64,000 nucleotides of DNA from Paragordius varius (GCA_964247055.1 OZ176058.1:1302001-1366000); one strand, 5' to 3'. Shown: positions 48,480-59,954, counted from the stretch's first letter. A program made the numbers and translations. Notes: generated by a model from the letters alone, not told the origin.

Positions 48480-48960
48480 TGTAAGTTTGTATTAAATTTT
48501 AATTTAGAAGATCATAAATTTTTATAGATTATCTCTTCAGCAATCCGCTCTGAATATAAGCAGCTATAACCTGTGACTAGATAGGCTGTTTTTTGCAGTA
48601 CAACACTGGCCGTTGGAAAAAAACTGCACCTGTATCGCGCTGACTTTTTACTGCTTTTTGAAAAATAATTTTTTTATAAATATGTGTCTTAATTATCTTT
48701 TATTTATACAAATGTTTTTGGAGAATTTGCTAGAGTACACCCTTTGTTAAAATAAAAAATAAATGGTTCCTTTTGCGGTAAAAAACTATGGCCTTTTTTA
48801 ATTGGTTAATTATACATGGTGGGTTTTGGATCGATCAAATCGCTTATGAATGCAGCCATTTGCGCAGTGGCGAAACTATAAATACCGACTCCAGATTTAG
48901 GCTACTGGTCTCTCACTCAGGGCTTCCACAAAAGCGTCCTTATATTTAAAATGAACAGAA
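48480..48960. promoter_or_regulatory. Less AT-rich intergenic island, candidate two-way promoter
   Basis: Between the divergent DBT (minus) and RAB5IF (plus) genes are two blocks of higher-complexity sequence at about 48530-48660 and 48830-48950. The second has TATAAATA at 48877-48884 on the plus strand, followed by TCACTCAG near 48913, a possible TATA/initiator pair. On the minus strand 48530-48660 stays open (TASVVLQKTAYLVTG..) with a phase-1 GT that would suit the first known DBT exon, but no start codon is visible. A promoter role is inferred from position and composition. Confidence 0.3.
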
Positions 48961-49468
48961 AAATAATTTATATGTTAGTAGTTTTAACAAATTTTGTCAT
49001 TTATGTTTCATATAATTTTCAGTTAAATTATATTTTGTTTGTTTTTACTTTATTTAAAATTATCAAACGGAAAATTTTTAAAATTATTCCCGTAGTTATT
49101 TTTAAAATTCATTAGACATAAATTTGCATATAACCTTTTTTCTTAGGAAAAAATTAACTTTTTACGTTTTTATATCCTTATTAGGTAGGAGGTATGATAT
49201 TATTAAATTATCCTTCCTTAAACTTTAATTTTTAGCCCCATTTTTTTCTGCATAAACATATTTTAGACTTATTTTTGACACACACATATAAATATTTTTT
49301 TATCAATTCTCCTTATTTTATTATCTTTTCCGTTGTGTTTTATGAGGCGTTACAACATATTTAATAGCTCCCATCAAAGGGACTATTAATTTATCAAACC
49401 ATGCAACGATTTTAAAACACAGGTAACATTATATTTTTTAATTTATTATTTGTTCAATTTTAATGTTA
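48961..49468. other. Non-coding stretch, nothing recognised
   Basis: AT-rich DNA, possibly 5' untranslated or first-intron sequence of RAB5IF. The open frame from 48951 (MNRKIIYMLVV..) is hydrophobic but resembles nothing I know and has AT-driven composition. Confidence 0.4.
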
Positions 49469-49985
49469 TATACCATTTGCACTTCAAGAGTGTCAAGTTG
49501 GTGCTTGAACACTTCAAGTTGGTCCTTGGACTTTTTTGTTTTGTTATAAAATTTTATCAATCAAATCGTAAATACATCTATTTTATCGTTTTTAACCTAT
49601 CTCTTATATTTAACATAAATTTATAATTAATATCAACTTTTACTCATTGAGAAACCGTAAATTCTGTTTTAATTTCTTAAAATTATTTTGGATATTTAAA
49701 AGATTTTTAAATTTTATTAAAAAATGAAAACATATGATTTTGTTAAATTGGAAAAAAATTAGTTTGAAATAAAAAGTGGTTTTTGAATAAATTTTTTTTT
49801 TAAATGAATAAATATATAATAAATAAAGAAAATTAGGTTAAAAATAAAAAAAATAAAAAAACATGCAAAAATATGGTTAAATAAAAAATTTATAAGTTTT
49901 AAGGGCGAATGTTCAAGGACCAACTTGAAATGTTCATGGACCAACTTGAAGTGTTTAAGGAGGCTCTTGAAGTGCAAATAGTATA
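49469..49985. mobile_element. MITE-E, complete copy
   Basis: 517 bp from TATACCATTTGCACTTCAAG to 'ctcttgaagtgcaaatagta' + 'ta'. Both arms hold tandem 21-bp iterons ('cacttcaagttggtccttg'; 'aaggaccaacttgaa' on the right). The start TATACCATTT and iteron length are shared with MITE-B. Confidence 0.78.
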
Positions 49986-50394
49986 AACAAAATATGCAAA
50001 TTTTTTAATATATTTTTTCATTTATTGGTATTATTTGGTCATTTTTTGATATTATCACTCCTAATTAGTTTATATTAAACTCAAAAATATAATTTTAATA
50101 AAATTTCAAAGTTTTTGCCATAATTGAATGATACCGGACCGAAAATAAAACGGTTCGGGTTCGAATCTCTTACATAATAAGACTACTTTCAATATACTTT
50201 GTAATTTACATAAATGCATATATGTTATTAGACAACATTTTCTATTTAAAACGATTGGAATTATGTTTAAGATTAAAATAAATCTTTCCATTGAAAAATG
50301 GAATTTTATCACAAAATTGTATATTTTTGTAAAATGAAATAAGTAAATGATTAATAATTAAAATAGGTTCATTGCAATATTTGTGGGAGACAAT

Positions 50395-50955
50395 TTTTAG
50401 TTAACACTTTGGTTCAATTATGGGGTATCTAAATATCCCAAACTAAATTTGATTTAAGATTTTTAAAAAACTACTGAATGAAACTGTCTAAATTTAAATT
50501 AATGCTTCTATTCTAATAAAAATTTTATAAATATGCCAAAATATCTAAATAAAGTTTTGATTTGAAAAACAGGTAAACTACTTCGACGCCATTTTTATTA
50601 TACAAAATTTTTGCAAAATATCGTCCATTTATAAGGGTAAAATTAAAGCTAATTTTTTATTAATTTACATCCAACAATGATAGAAATAGAAAAAGCCATT
50701 AATTTTGTATTATTTTTTTATTTTACCATTGCACAGATGTAACGTTGACTAAATACATTTCGGTTTTAGCTTAAAATAATTAATATCAAGTATTTTTGAA
50801 TAAAACTTTTTTTATATTTCAGTTTATTAATGTTATATTAGTTCAAAATTTTGCAATGGTTTCGATTCCTACCACATATTTTAAATTATTTTTTTTTAAC
50901 AGATATTTAACTACCCCAATTTGAATCGAAGGACTAAAATGAATGTGTTGTAACC
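50395..50955. mobile_element. Repeat F, copy 3 (minus orientation)
   Basis: Reverse complement of copies 1 and 2: 'tgcaaaatatcgtccattta', 'agggtaaaattaaagctaat', 'cattgcacagatgtaacg', 'cggttttagcttaaaataa', 'ttttgcaatggtttcgattcc', and end 'ccaatttgaatcgaaggac'. Confidence 0.68.
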
Positions 50956-50999
50956 AAGTAATAGGTTCATTGCAATATTTGTGGGATCCAATTTTCAAT

Positions 51000-51754
51000 T
51001 AAATAGGGGAGTTAATCTGATATTACAAGTCACTTGGTCACCGAAAAGCATAAATAAGCAGAAACTTTTGCTTTGATATATAAAAAAGTATCGAATATTT
51101 TTACGAAAGAATAATTTGAAAGTGATAAACTGATTGAACTGGCTGAGGATTTAAATAATTTTTTAAACTTTTACCCATCTTTTTTTCCATGACCGCATAG
51201 TTTTACCTGCTGTCAAATAGTCATTACTTTTCAAAAAGCTATAGAACCGAACTGAGATCTTGTGTATTTTATGTGCACAGCAACATCATATAAACTAGAT
51301 ATATTGTCCTCTATATTTGTTATCATATATTTGGTAATATTATTGTTTTTGACAATTTTATTAGCATTTATTAAAAAAACATTCCATTATATTATATATC
51401 CATATATTTAAGATATGATATAATTATATATATATACATTTAAATTTAATTTAATAAATTTATTTATTGTATATTTTTAATTGTTTCTAATGACCTTATC
51501 AATAGTAACGAACAATATCGTTTATTATCACACACCGAAAATCTGGCGTAAAAAATAGGCAAAGTCTGTTTTAATTTTGTATTTCGTCAGGGTTAATATC
51601 TGGGTTACTATAACCCATTTCTCATGAGAAAAGATCAATATATTTTTATTAAATATTAGTACCATATATTTTATTTATTTACTTATAAATATATTAAACT
51701 TTAATTTAAGGTTTGTTTTAATAAAAAAATATATCGTTGAATTCGAGAAACACC
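51000..51754. other. Non-coding stretch, nothing recognised
   Basis: AT-rich sequence between two repeat F copies. I looked for the missing N-terminal exon of RAB5IF (expected near a Trp-x-Asp-Lys end in phase 0) and did not find it. Confidence 0.4.
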
Positions 51755-52290
51755 TCGATTCAAATTATGGTAGCTAAATACCCAGACTAAATTTGAGCTA
51801 GGATTTTCAAAAGACCAATCAATAAAATGGTGTCAATTTGAATTTATGCTTCTATCCTAATAAAAATTATATAAATATGCCAAAATATCTAAATATTTTT
51901 TTTGAAAAGTTTCATGAACTACTTCGCCATTTTTATTTTACAAATTGCAAAATATCGTCTTTATTTACTTTTAAGGGTAGAATTAATGATAATTTTTATT
52001 TAAATTACATCTAACATTATAGTAGAAAAAGCGGTTTGGCTTGTATTATTTTTCAAATTTAACATTGCACACGTGTCACGTTGGCTAAATTTTTACCTTT
52101 CGGTTTTAGCTTATTACCAAGGATTTTTAAATAAATTATTTCTACATATTTCGGTTTAATAATGTTATATTGCAAATGCCATGGTTTCGATTCCTTCCAT
52201 ATTTCAAAGTGCATGGATTTAAAACAGGCATGAGGTATCAAACTAACTCAATTTGTATCAAAAAACTGAAATAAATGTGTTCGATGTGTT
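51755..52290. mobile_element. Repeat F, copy 4 (minus orientation)
   Basis: Shares with copy 3 'tgcttctatcctaataaaaa', 'atatgccaaaatatctaaat', 'actacttcgccatttttatt', 'cattgcacacgtgtcacgtt' and 'catggtttcgattccttcca'. The open frame 52059-52241 is element sequence. 52291-52782 holds nothing I recognise. Confidence 0.68.
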
Positions 52291-52782
52291 TAATATATTA
52301 AACTTTAAATTACGGTTATAATTATGATTAAAAAATTTAGAAATGACCTTAATTGAATTTGAGATTAAATTTATAGCCACACATTCATGCCTATACGGTT
52401 ACCAGCTGTCATTGAGTCGACTAAAAGCACATGGCCAAAAATATTGGATAGGAAAGCAAAATGGAAAAATACAGTAACATAATATTCCATAAAATTATAT
52501 ATTTTTCTTTTCTAAGTTTTATCAATGAATTTTAATTTTCAACTTATATTATCTTTTTCAAAAAACTAAAAACCTAGACAACCACCGTTGTTAAAAATTT
52601 TTTTAATTATTAATTAATATTTTGACTTTAAAAAACAAAATAACCTTAAACACATTATAATATTAAATATTATAATAAGAATCAAATAGCATATATTTTT
52701 TGATCAAATTTTTAGCATTATTTATTTCAATATTTTACCAATTTTTTATTAATGTTTATGATATATTAAATTATATTTCCAG

Positions 52783-52886
52783 GATGAATTCTTAGACGTA
52801 ATCTATTGGTTACGTCAAATTGTTAGTATTTTATTTGGACTCGTTTGTGGACTTGTCCCTCTCAAAGGAGTTATTGGCCTGACATT
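52783..52886 (+). CDS. RAB5IF: RAB5IF exon, first transmembrane part
   Basis: 104 nt, phase 0 in, two bases over. DEFLDVIYWLRQIVSILFGL then VCGLVPLKGVIGLT. Acceptor tttccag at 52776-52782, donor gtatgt. Human equivalent DEFLDVIYWFRQIIAVVLGV. Confidence 0.9.
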
Positions 52887-53174
52887 GTATGTCATTTTTT
52901 TATTTAATTTTTTAAAAAAATTGATTTTTAAAAAAAAAATTTTTTTAAAAATGGTTTAAAACAATTTAATTACATATATAAATATATATTCCTTGAACAA
53001 AATTCACCCCCAAAAATAAATTATGTGTTTTCAAACTATCATTAATATAAAATATATTTTTAGGCATAATTTATTTTATTTTAATTTATTTTATAAAAAA
53101 AATTTAAATTTTTTATTAAATTTTAATTAATTTTTTCCATTAAAAAATGTTTTAAAACAATTTAGTTATAATTA

Positions 53175-53213
<39 letters not shown>

Positions 53214-53526
53214 CTATTGAACCTTGAACAATTCAAATTTACCCTAAAAATAAATTTTTAGTTAAAAATTATTAATTTTAAATTTTTCATTTCATTAAAA
53301 ATGGTGGTTTAAAACAACAATTTAATTATAATTATAAATATAATTATATAAATATATATTATACCATTTACAGTTCAAATTCACCCTTGAACAATTCAAA
53401 TTTACCCTAAAAATAAATTATATGTTTTTGAACTAATATAACTCATTATTAATATAAAATATATTTTTATGGCGCATAGTTTATTATTTTTTCAGTTTTA
53501 TTTTCATTTTAAACATAAACATTTTG

Positions 53527-53568
<42 letters not shown>

Positions 53569-54202
53569 ACCCTATAAATTTTTATTAATACCTATTTTTT
53601 TACAAATTTTTTTGATTAAAAATGTAATTTGTTTGAAATTAAAATAATATTTAAAAATATATTAAGCTATGCCATAAGACCACATAATTTATTTTTAAGA
53701 TAAATTTGAATAGTAAATGGTATATTTTTACAAGGTTTCTGTTAATATTTTCATTTTTATGTTTTCTTTTTAATGTTTAGTTAAACTATTTTAAAAAATA
53801 AAATTTTTTTTGCAAAAGCTATGTCAAAAAACGAATCTTGATTGCTTACAATTTTAAATTTAATTATATATATTTTTTTAATTAATTATTTTTTAAAATT
53901 TTTCCTTAAAAAAATAATTATATTATATTTTTTATAGATTTTTATTAACAAACCTTGGGGCAGTTTATACGTACAATATTAAAAAAACTTAATTTAATTA
54001 ATATCATTATTTTCTGATTAAAAATATATTTTAAATATATATTTTTAAATAATTATATATATATTTAAATATATATTTTATTTTAAATTAAAAAAATATT
54101 TTTATAGATTTTTATTAACAAACCTTGGGGCAGTTTATACGTACAGTTTGCAATATTTTTTTTAATACATTTTAAATTAAAAAAATAATTATATTTATTT
54201 AA

Positions 54203-54236
<34 letters not shown>

Positions 54237-54747
54237 TTTAAAATTAATTTAAAAAATAATTATTTTATATTTTTTTAGATTTTTATTAACAAACCTTGGG
54301 GCAGTTTATACGTACAGTACGCAATTCCATAATATAGATCCTGTGGATTATGGCGGGTTTAATGAAATCCTTAAGGAGGGTCTTATGACAGCATTTGCGA
54401 CTTTTTTAGTAAATTTTTTAATTTAATTTTGTAAAAAAAATTTATTTTAAATTTTTTTTGATAAAAATTTTTTTTTTGTAAAAAAATTTATTTAAAATTA
54501 TCTAAAATTTTATTTTATTTAAATTTTATTATAAAATTATCTAATATAGATATATTATATATATATATATATTTACAATTCAAATTCACCCTTTTCGAAT
54601 AATTTAAATTTACCCTTGAATAATTTAAAACTATTGAAAATTTCAAATTCACCTTTAAACAATTCAAATTCACCCTTAAACAATTCAAATTTACCCTAAT
54701 ATATATTTTATATATATTTTATTTTAAAAATTTATTTTTTTTAAAAA

Positions 54748-54778
<31 letters not shown>

Positions 54779-55132
54779 CCATTTACAATTTAAATTTACC
54801 CTTGAACAATTCAAATTCACCCTTGAACAATTCAAATTCACCCTTGAACAATTTCAAACTATTGAACAATTCAAATTCACCCTTGAACAATTTAAAATCA
54901 CCCTAATATATTATAATATGTTTTTTAATTAAAAATTATCTAAAATTTTATAGATATTTTATTATATAGCATTTACAATTCAAATTTACCCTTAAACAAT
55001 TCAAATCACCCTTTGGCAATTTAAAACTATTGTAAATTTCAAATTCACCCTTGAACAGTTTAAATTCACCCTTGAATAATTTAAATTTACCCTTAAATAT
55101 ATTATAATATGTTTTTTTAATTAAAAATTTAG

Positions 55133-55171
<39 letters not shown>

Positions 55172-55515
55172 TAAAGAAATAACTTTTACATTATTAAATT
55201 TACCCTTAAACAATTCAAAATCACCCTTTTACAATTTAAAACTATTGAAAATTTTAAATACACCCTTGAACAGTTCAAATCACCCTTAAATAATTGAAAT
55301 TCTCCCTTAAACAGTTTAAAATCACCCTAAAATATATTATAATATGTTTTTTAATTAAAAAATTATATATATAATATATCATTTACAGTTCAAATTAACC
55401 CCTTAAACAATTCATCCCCCTTGAACAATTTAAATTCACCCTTGAATAATTTAAATTTACCCTTAAATTCAATTCAAATTCACCCTAAAATATATTTTTT
55501 TAATTAAAAATTACC

Positions 55516-55558
<43 letters not shown>

Positions 55559-55915
55559 CTATTACATTATTTAATTTGTATATTAATATTATTTTATTTT
55601 TTGAGTATAGATTTTCTTTATTATCACATAAAATATTTATATATATATCTTTATATATATTAATTAATTTTAGTTTTTTATAATTATATAAAAAAATTTC
55701 TTTTCAAACGAAAAACGTAAAAAATTTTGAAATTTCGGTTAAAATTATATTTTTACAAAAAAGTTTTTTATGATATATTAAAAAAATATTAAAGTTTATA
55801 TTTTTTGAATATATTAAATTATTTTTTTTTAATCATTTAGATTGTTTGGATTGTATTATACACATATATGACAGCACAATCAGGACAAAACATATATAAC
55901 AGTAAAGATTTTTAA
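52783..55915 (+). CDS. RAB5IF: RAB5IF/C20orf24 gene span (three exons, 5' end missing)
   Basis: Exons 52783-52886, 54279-54408 and 55841-55915 join in frame to about 102 residues: DEFLDVIYWLRQIVSILFGL.. GLVPLKGVIGL.. LTNLGAVYTYSTQFHNIDPV DYGGFNEILKEGLMTAFATF then IVWIVLYTYM and a stop. This follows human RAB5IF closely (DEFLDVIYWFRQII, YGGTWELTKEGFMTSFALF). RAB5IF is a small three-helix ER protein known as part of a membrane-protein insertion complex with other assembly factors and also reported as a Rab5 partner. Three hydrophobic segments are visible. The N-terminal exon before DEFL was not found. Introns are packed with MITE-B pieces. Confidence 0.9.
53360..53724. mobile_element. MITE-B copy in the RAB5IF intron
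   Basis: Starts tataccatttacagttcaaa and ends tagtaaatggtatat. The interior has 'cgcatagtttattattttttc' and an (AT)n run at 53529-53564. Confidence 0.78.
53938..53976 (+). pseudogene. RAB5IF exon-edge copy 1
   Basis: Acceptor ttatag followed by codons for FLLTNLGAVYTY, then divergence into A/T repeats. If used as an acceptor it would run into non-coding sequence. Confidence 0.8.
54108..54147 (+). pseudogene. RAB5IF exon-edge copy 2
   Basis: Same as copy 1, reaching a few bases further into the exon (FLLTNLGAVYTYS). Acceptor ttatag. Confidence 0.8.
54279..54408 (+). CDS. RAB5IF: RAB5IF exon, second and third helices
   Basis: 130 nt: one base completes Leu, then FLLTNLGAVYTYSTQFHNID, PVDYGGFNEILKEGLMTAFA and TFL; donor gtaaat, phase 0. 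This is the only one of the three edge copies that carries the full exon. Confidence 0.9.
54409..55840. repeat. RAB5IF last intron: five iteron blocks in tandem
   Basis: Blocks at about 54568-54700, 54775-54905, 54966-55107, 55190-55330 and 55375-55490. Each starts like a MITE-B end ('accatttacaattcaaat') and holds four to six iterons ('caattcaaattcacccttga'), then 'aatatattataatatgttttttaatt' and an (AT)n run. The right MITE-B arm never appears, so this is a tandem repeat built from one element end. 55500-55840 is A/T-rich without features. Confidence 0.75.
55841..55915 (+). CDS. RAB5IF: RAB5IF last exon
   Basis: 25 codons with stop: IVWIVLYTYMTAQSGQNIYN + SKDF. Acceptor catttag, phase 0. 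The hydrophobic start completes the last helix (human FMVIWIIFYT). The tail is longer than the human one (TAIHYD). Confidence 0.88.
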   Translation: MVWIVLYTYMTAQSGQNIYNSKDF

Positions 55916-55959
55916 CTCAATTAATTAATCAATAAATAAATGGCTATTTTAGCAATATA

Positions 55960-58900
55960 TTTTAGTTTTTATATCTTAAATTTGTGTAAAAACAGCTGAT
56001 CTGAATAGAATTAACAAAAAAAATATATGTTTCGAGAGCCTAAAATTATATTTGAGAGTCGATAAATTCTTTTTTTCGGTTTAAAAATTTTAAGAAAACA
56101 GCTGATTATAGTATTTATTAAAATTTACTCAACAAATAAATTGTAAAGTTTTCTTTATGGAAGTTTTAAAGAGTTTATTATGGAAATTTTTTAAAACTAA
56201 TATATAGATAACGTAATTATTATTTTTTAATTTTTATACTGTAAAAACAGCTGATATGCACATTAACTACGTTGTATTAGTGGCCGATTAATTATGTTTT
56301 TAAATTTAAATATTTTAAGTAAACAGCTGATTATAGAATTAACAAAAATTGTTTTACTTAACAAGAATTATTGTACATTCGAAAGTTTTATAAGTAGAGA
56401 AAAATTTAAAATTAAATATAGATAAGGTAATAATAATTTTTTAAAATTCTGTGAAAACAGCTGATTTACCCATTAACACGTGTTTTCCGTTTAAAAATTT
56501 AAGGAAACAGCTGATTTGAATAGATTTAAAAAAAATATTTACTCAACAAGAGATTATTGTAGAATTTTGTTGCGAAAGTTTTATGAGTAAAAAGATTTAT
56601 AGAAAAATTTTTTAAAATTGAAATATAGATAACGTAATAATTATTTTTTTTTTAATTTTAAAATTTTATGTGAAACAGCTGATCTGCACATTAACATCAT
56701 TGTATTGGTAGTCGATAAATTCTTTTTTCGAATTAAAATTTTACGGAAATAACTGATTTGAATAGAATTTAAAATTATATATATTTACTCAAAAGAGATT
56801 ATTGTAAAATTTTGTTTCGAAAGTTGTATGAGTAAAAAGATTTATAGAAAAAAAATTTTGAAACTAAAATATAGATAAGGTAAAAATTTTTTAAAAATTT
56901 GATGTGAAAACAGCTGATTTGCATATTAACTCCGTTTTATTGCTAGCCGATTAATTATGTTTTTAAATTAAAATTTTAAATATTTCGGAAACAGCTGATT
57001 TGAATAGAATTAACAAAATTTTTTTACTTAACAAGAGATTATAGTAGAATTTTGTTTCGAAAGTATTATGAGTAATAGATTTATAGAAAAAAAATATTAA
57101 AATTGAAATATAATTACGTAGTAATTTTTAAAAATTTTATGTGAAAACAGCTGATCTGCACATTAATACTCTGTTCTTAGTATTTAGTTTGGTTTAAAAA
57201 TTTTAAGGAAACAGCTAATTATTGAATTTAGTCAAAATATTTGCTGAGTTTATTGTACAATTTTCTTTCGAAATTATTATGAGTAAAAAAATTTATAGGA
57301 AAAATATAAAACTAAAATATAGATAACGTAATTATTTTCTATATTTTATGTAAAAACAGCTGATTTACACATTGACACCGTTTTATTGGTAGCCGATTAA
57401 TTATGTTTTTGGTGTAAGAAATTTAAATATTTTATGTAAACAGCTGATCTGAATAGAATTAACAAAAAATATAATTACTCAATAATAGATTATCCTATAG
57501 TTTTCTTTTGAAAGTTTTATGAGTAAAGGATTTATGGAAAAAATTTAAAACCAAATTATAGATACGTAATAATGTTTTTTTTAAATTGTGAAAACAGCTG
57601 ATGATTTACACATTAACTCTGTGTTCTTGGTAGTCAATTACTGTTTTCGGTTTAAAATTGTGGATAATAGCCGATCTGAATAGAATTAACAAAAAAATGT
57701 TTACTCAACAAGAGATTTTTGTAGAAATATCTTTCGAAAGTTTCATGAGAAAAGAAAAAAATTAAAACTAAAATATAGTTAACGTAATAATATTTTTTTT
57801 AAATTTTATGTGAAAACAGCTGATTTTCACAGTAACACTGTGTTATTATAGTCAATAAATTCTTTTTTCGGATTAATTAGAAAACAGCTGGTTTAAATAG
57901 AATTTATTAAAAATATTTACCCAACAAAATTATTGTAAAGTTTGCTTTTTGAAAGTTTTATGAGTAAAAAGATTTATAGAAAAATTTTTTAAAATTAAAA
58001 TATATATAAGGTAATAATTATGTTTTTTAAATTTGTGAAAACAGCTGATTTGCACATTAACACGTGTTGTTGGTAGTCGATAAATTCTTTTTTCGGTTTG
58101 AAAATTTTAAGGAAACAGCTGATTATAGAATTTGTTAAAAATATTTACTCAACAAAATTATTGTAAAGTTTTTTTTTTGATTTTAAAGAATTTATTATAG
58201 AAAATTTTCGAAACTAAAATATATATAACGTAATTATTATTTTTTAATTTTTAAACTGTGAAAACAGCTGATTTGCACAGTAAGACCGTTGTATTGGTAG
58301 TCGATAAATTCTTTTTTCGGTTTAAAATTTTACGGAAACAGCTGATTATAGAATTTATTAAAAATATTTACTCAACAAGAGATTATTGTGCAATTTTGTT
58401 TCGAAAGTTTTGAGTAAATAGATTTATAGAAAAAAAATATTAAAATTGAAATATAATTACGTAGTAATTTTTAAAAATTTTATGTGAAAACAGCTGATCT
58501 GCACATTAATACTCTGTTCTTAGTATTTAGTTTGGTTTAAAAATTTTAAGGAAACAGCTGATTTGAATAGATTTAAAAAAATATTTACTCAACAAGAGAT
58601 TATTTTACAATTTTCTATCGAAAGTTTTATGAGTAAAGGATTTATGGAAAAAATTTTAAAATTTGAAATATAGATAACGTAATAATTATTTTTTATTTTT
58701 AAATTGTGAAAACAGCTGATTTGCACATTAACTCCGTTTTATTGGTAACCGATTAATTATGTTTTTAAATTTAAATATTTTATGTAAACAGCTGATTATA
58801 GAATTTATCAAAAATGTTTATTTAACAAGAGATTTTTGTAGAATTTTGTTTCGAGAGTTTTATGAGTAGAAAGATTTATAGAAAATATTAAAAAGTTAAC

Positions 58901-59240
58901 GTAATGATTTTATTATAAATTTACGGAAAACATCTGATTTACCCAATAACACGTGTTTTCCGTTTAAAAAATTTAAGGAAACAGCTGATTTGAATAAAAA
59001 ACAAAAAAATTATTAACTCAACTAGAGATTATTGTGGATTTTTCTTTCGAATGTTTTATAATAAAAAGATTTATAGTAAAAATTTTTAAACTAAAATATA
59101 GATAACGTAATTATTTTTTTTAATTTTTTAAACTGTGAAAACAGCTGATTTGTACATTAACACCGTGTTTTTACTACTGTTGGAAACAGCTGACAAATAT
59201 GCAACATTTATTTTATGGGTTTCGCTCGAAACAGCTGATG
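55960..59240. repeat. Satellite-like array, about 14 units of about 223 bp, E-box rich
   Basis: Unit: 'gtgaaaacagctgatttgca' 'cattaacaccgt' 'gttattggtagtcgataaat' 'tcttttttcggttt' 'ttaaggaaacagctgatttg' 'aatagaatt' 'tttactcaacaagagattat' 'gtagaattttgtttcgaaag' 'ttttatgagtaaaaag' 'atatagataacgtaat'. The first CAGCTGAT of the units lies near 56235, 56456, 56674, 56904, 57142, 57355, 57592, 57817, 58036, 58262, 58485, 58707, 58927 and 59137. Each unit has two CAGCTG E-boxes about 70-90 bp apart. No coding frame. It begins about 60 bp after the RAB5IF stop. Confidence 0.9.
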
Positions 59241-59576
59241 TGCTTAAAAAATTATGTTTGTGATCTTATTTTATAAACCCAAAAATATAAATAAAAAAAT
59301 TATTTCGACCTTTTTAAGAAAATTAATATAATAATATACATTAAATTATTTCTTGTAAAAAACTATGAAAATAAATTATATCAAAATGGCAAATAATAGC
59401 ATGATTTATGAGTGAACTGAGTTTATAATATTGTTTTATCATGGTTGATATTTATAACATTGTTTCAACAATAAGTATTTCTAGATAAATAAAATATATA
59501 ATTTTGAATATATGTATCTATATATATATATATATATATAAATTTCGCTAAGATTTCCAATTTTAAAACTATTTTA

Positions 59577-59857
59577 CAGTAAAAATTGATATTATAAGGA
59601 CAAAACTTAAAAATATAAAGACAAATATTTTTTCCAAAACAAAACCATACTTATGAAATCTTGATTTTTTTCTATATATAACTCATTGTTTATGACAAAG
59701 TTTATATATATATATATATATATCACTAACAAAATCTATTCTATAATTTACAATTGTAATTACCCATTAGATAAATTAAGGTTTGAAATATGGTTTTTTT
59801 GAAAAAAATTTGCCTTTATATTTTTACGTTTTGTCCGTATAATTTCAGTTTTTCCTG
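59577..59857. mobile_element. MITE-A, complete copy
   Basis: 281 bp from CAGTAAAAATTGATATTATA to 'tccgtataatttcagttttt' + 'cctg', flanked by TA on both sides (59575-59576 and 59858-59859). Confidence 0.8.
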
Positions 59858-59954
59858 TATCTGTGTATAGATATTAAATAAATGCGTTTAAATCGGAAAA
59901 TAAAGTCATATATTAAAATATATAACTTAAAAGAAATTTATATAAACCATTTTT

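Larger units (their letters stand above)
52887..54278. repeat. RAB5IF intron with MITE-B pieces and two exon-edge copies
   Basis: Left fragments of MITE-B near 52985-53050 and 53215-53260, a fuller copy at 53360-53724, and (AT)n runs. At 53938-53976 and 54108-54146 the start of the next exon with its acceptor (atagATTTTTATTAACAAACC.. GTATACGTACA-type) is repeated, each followed by AT-rich spacer. The three acceptor copies are about 170 bp apart. Confidence 0.8.

Noticed and set aside
48858-48872. 'atttgcgcagtgg', like the start of U4 snRNA
   Set aside because: The match stops after about 11 bases and no U4 stem or Sm-site sequence follows.
48895-48940. tRNA-like phrases in the intergenic island
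   Set aside because: No B-box, acceptor stem or cloverleaf could be formed by eye.
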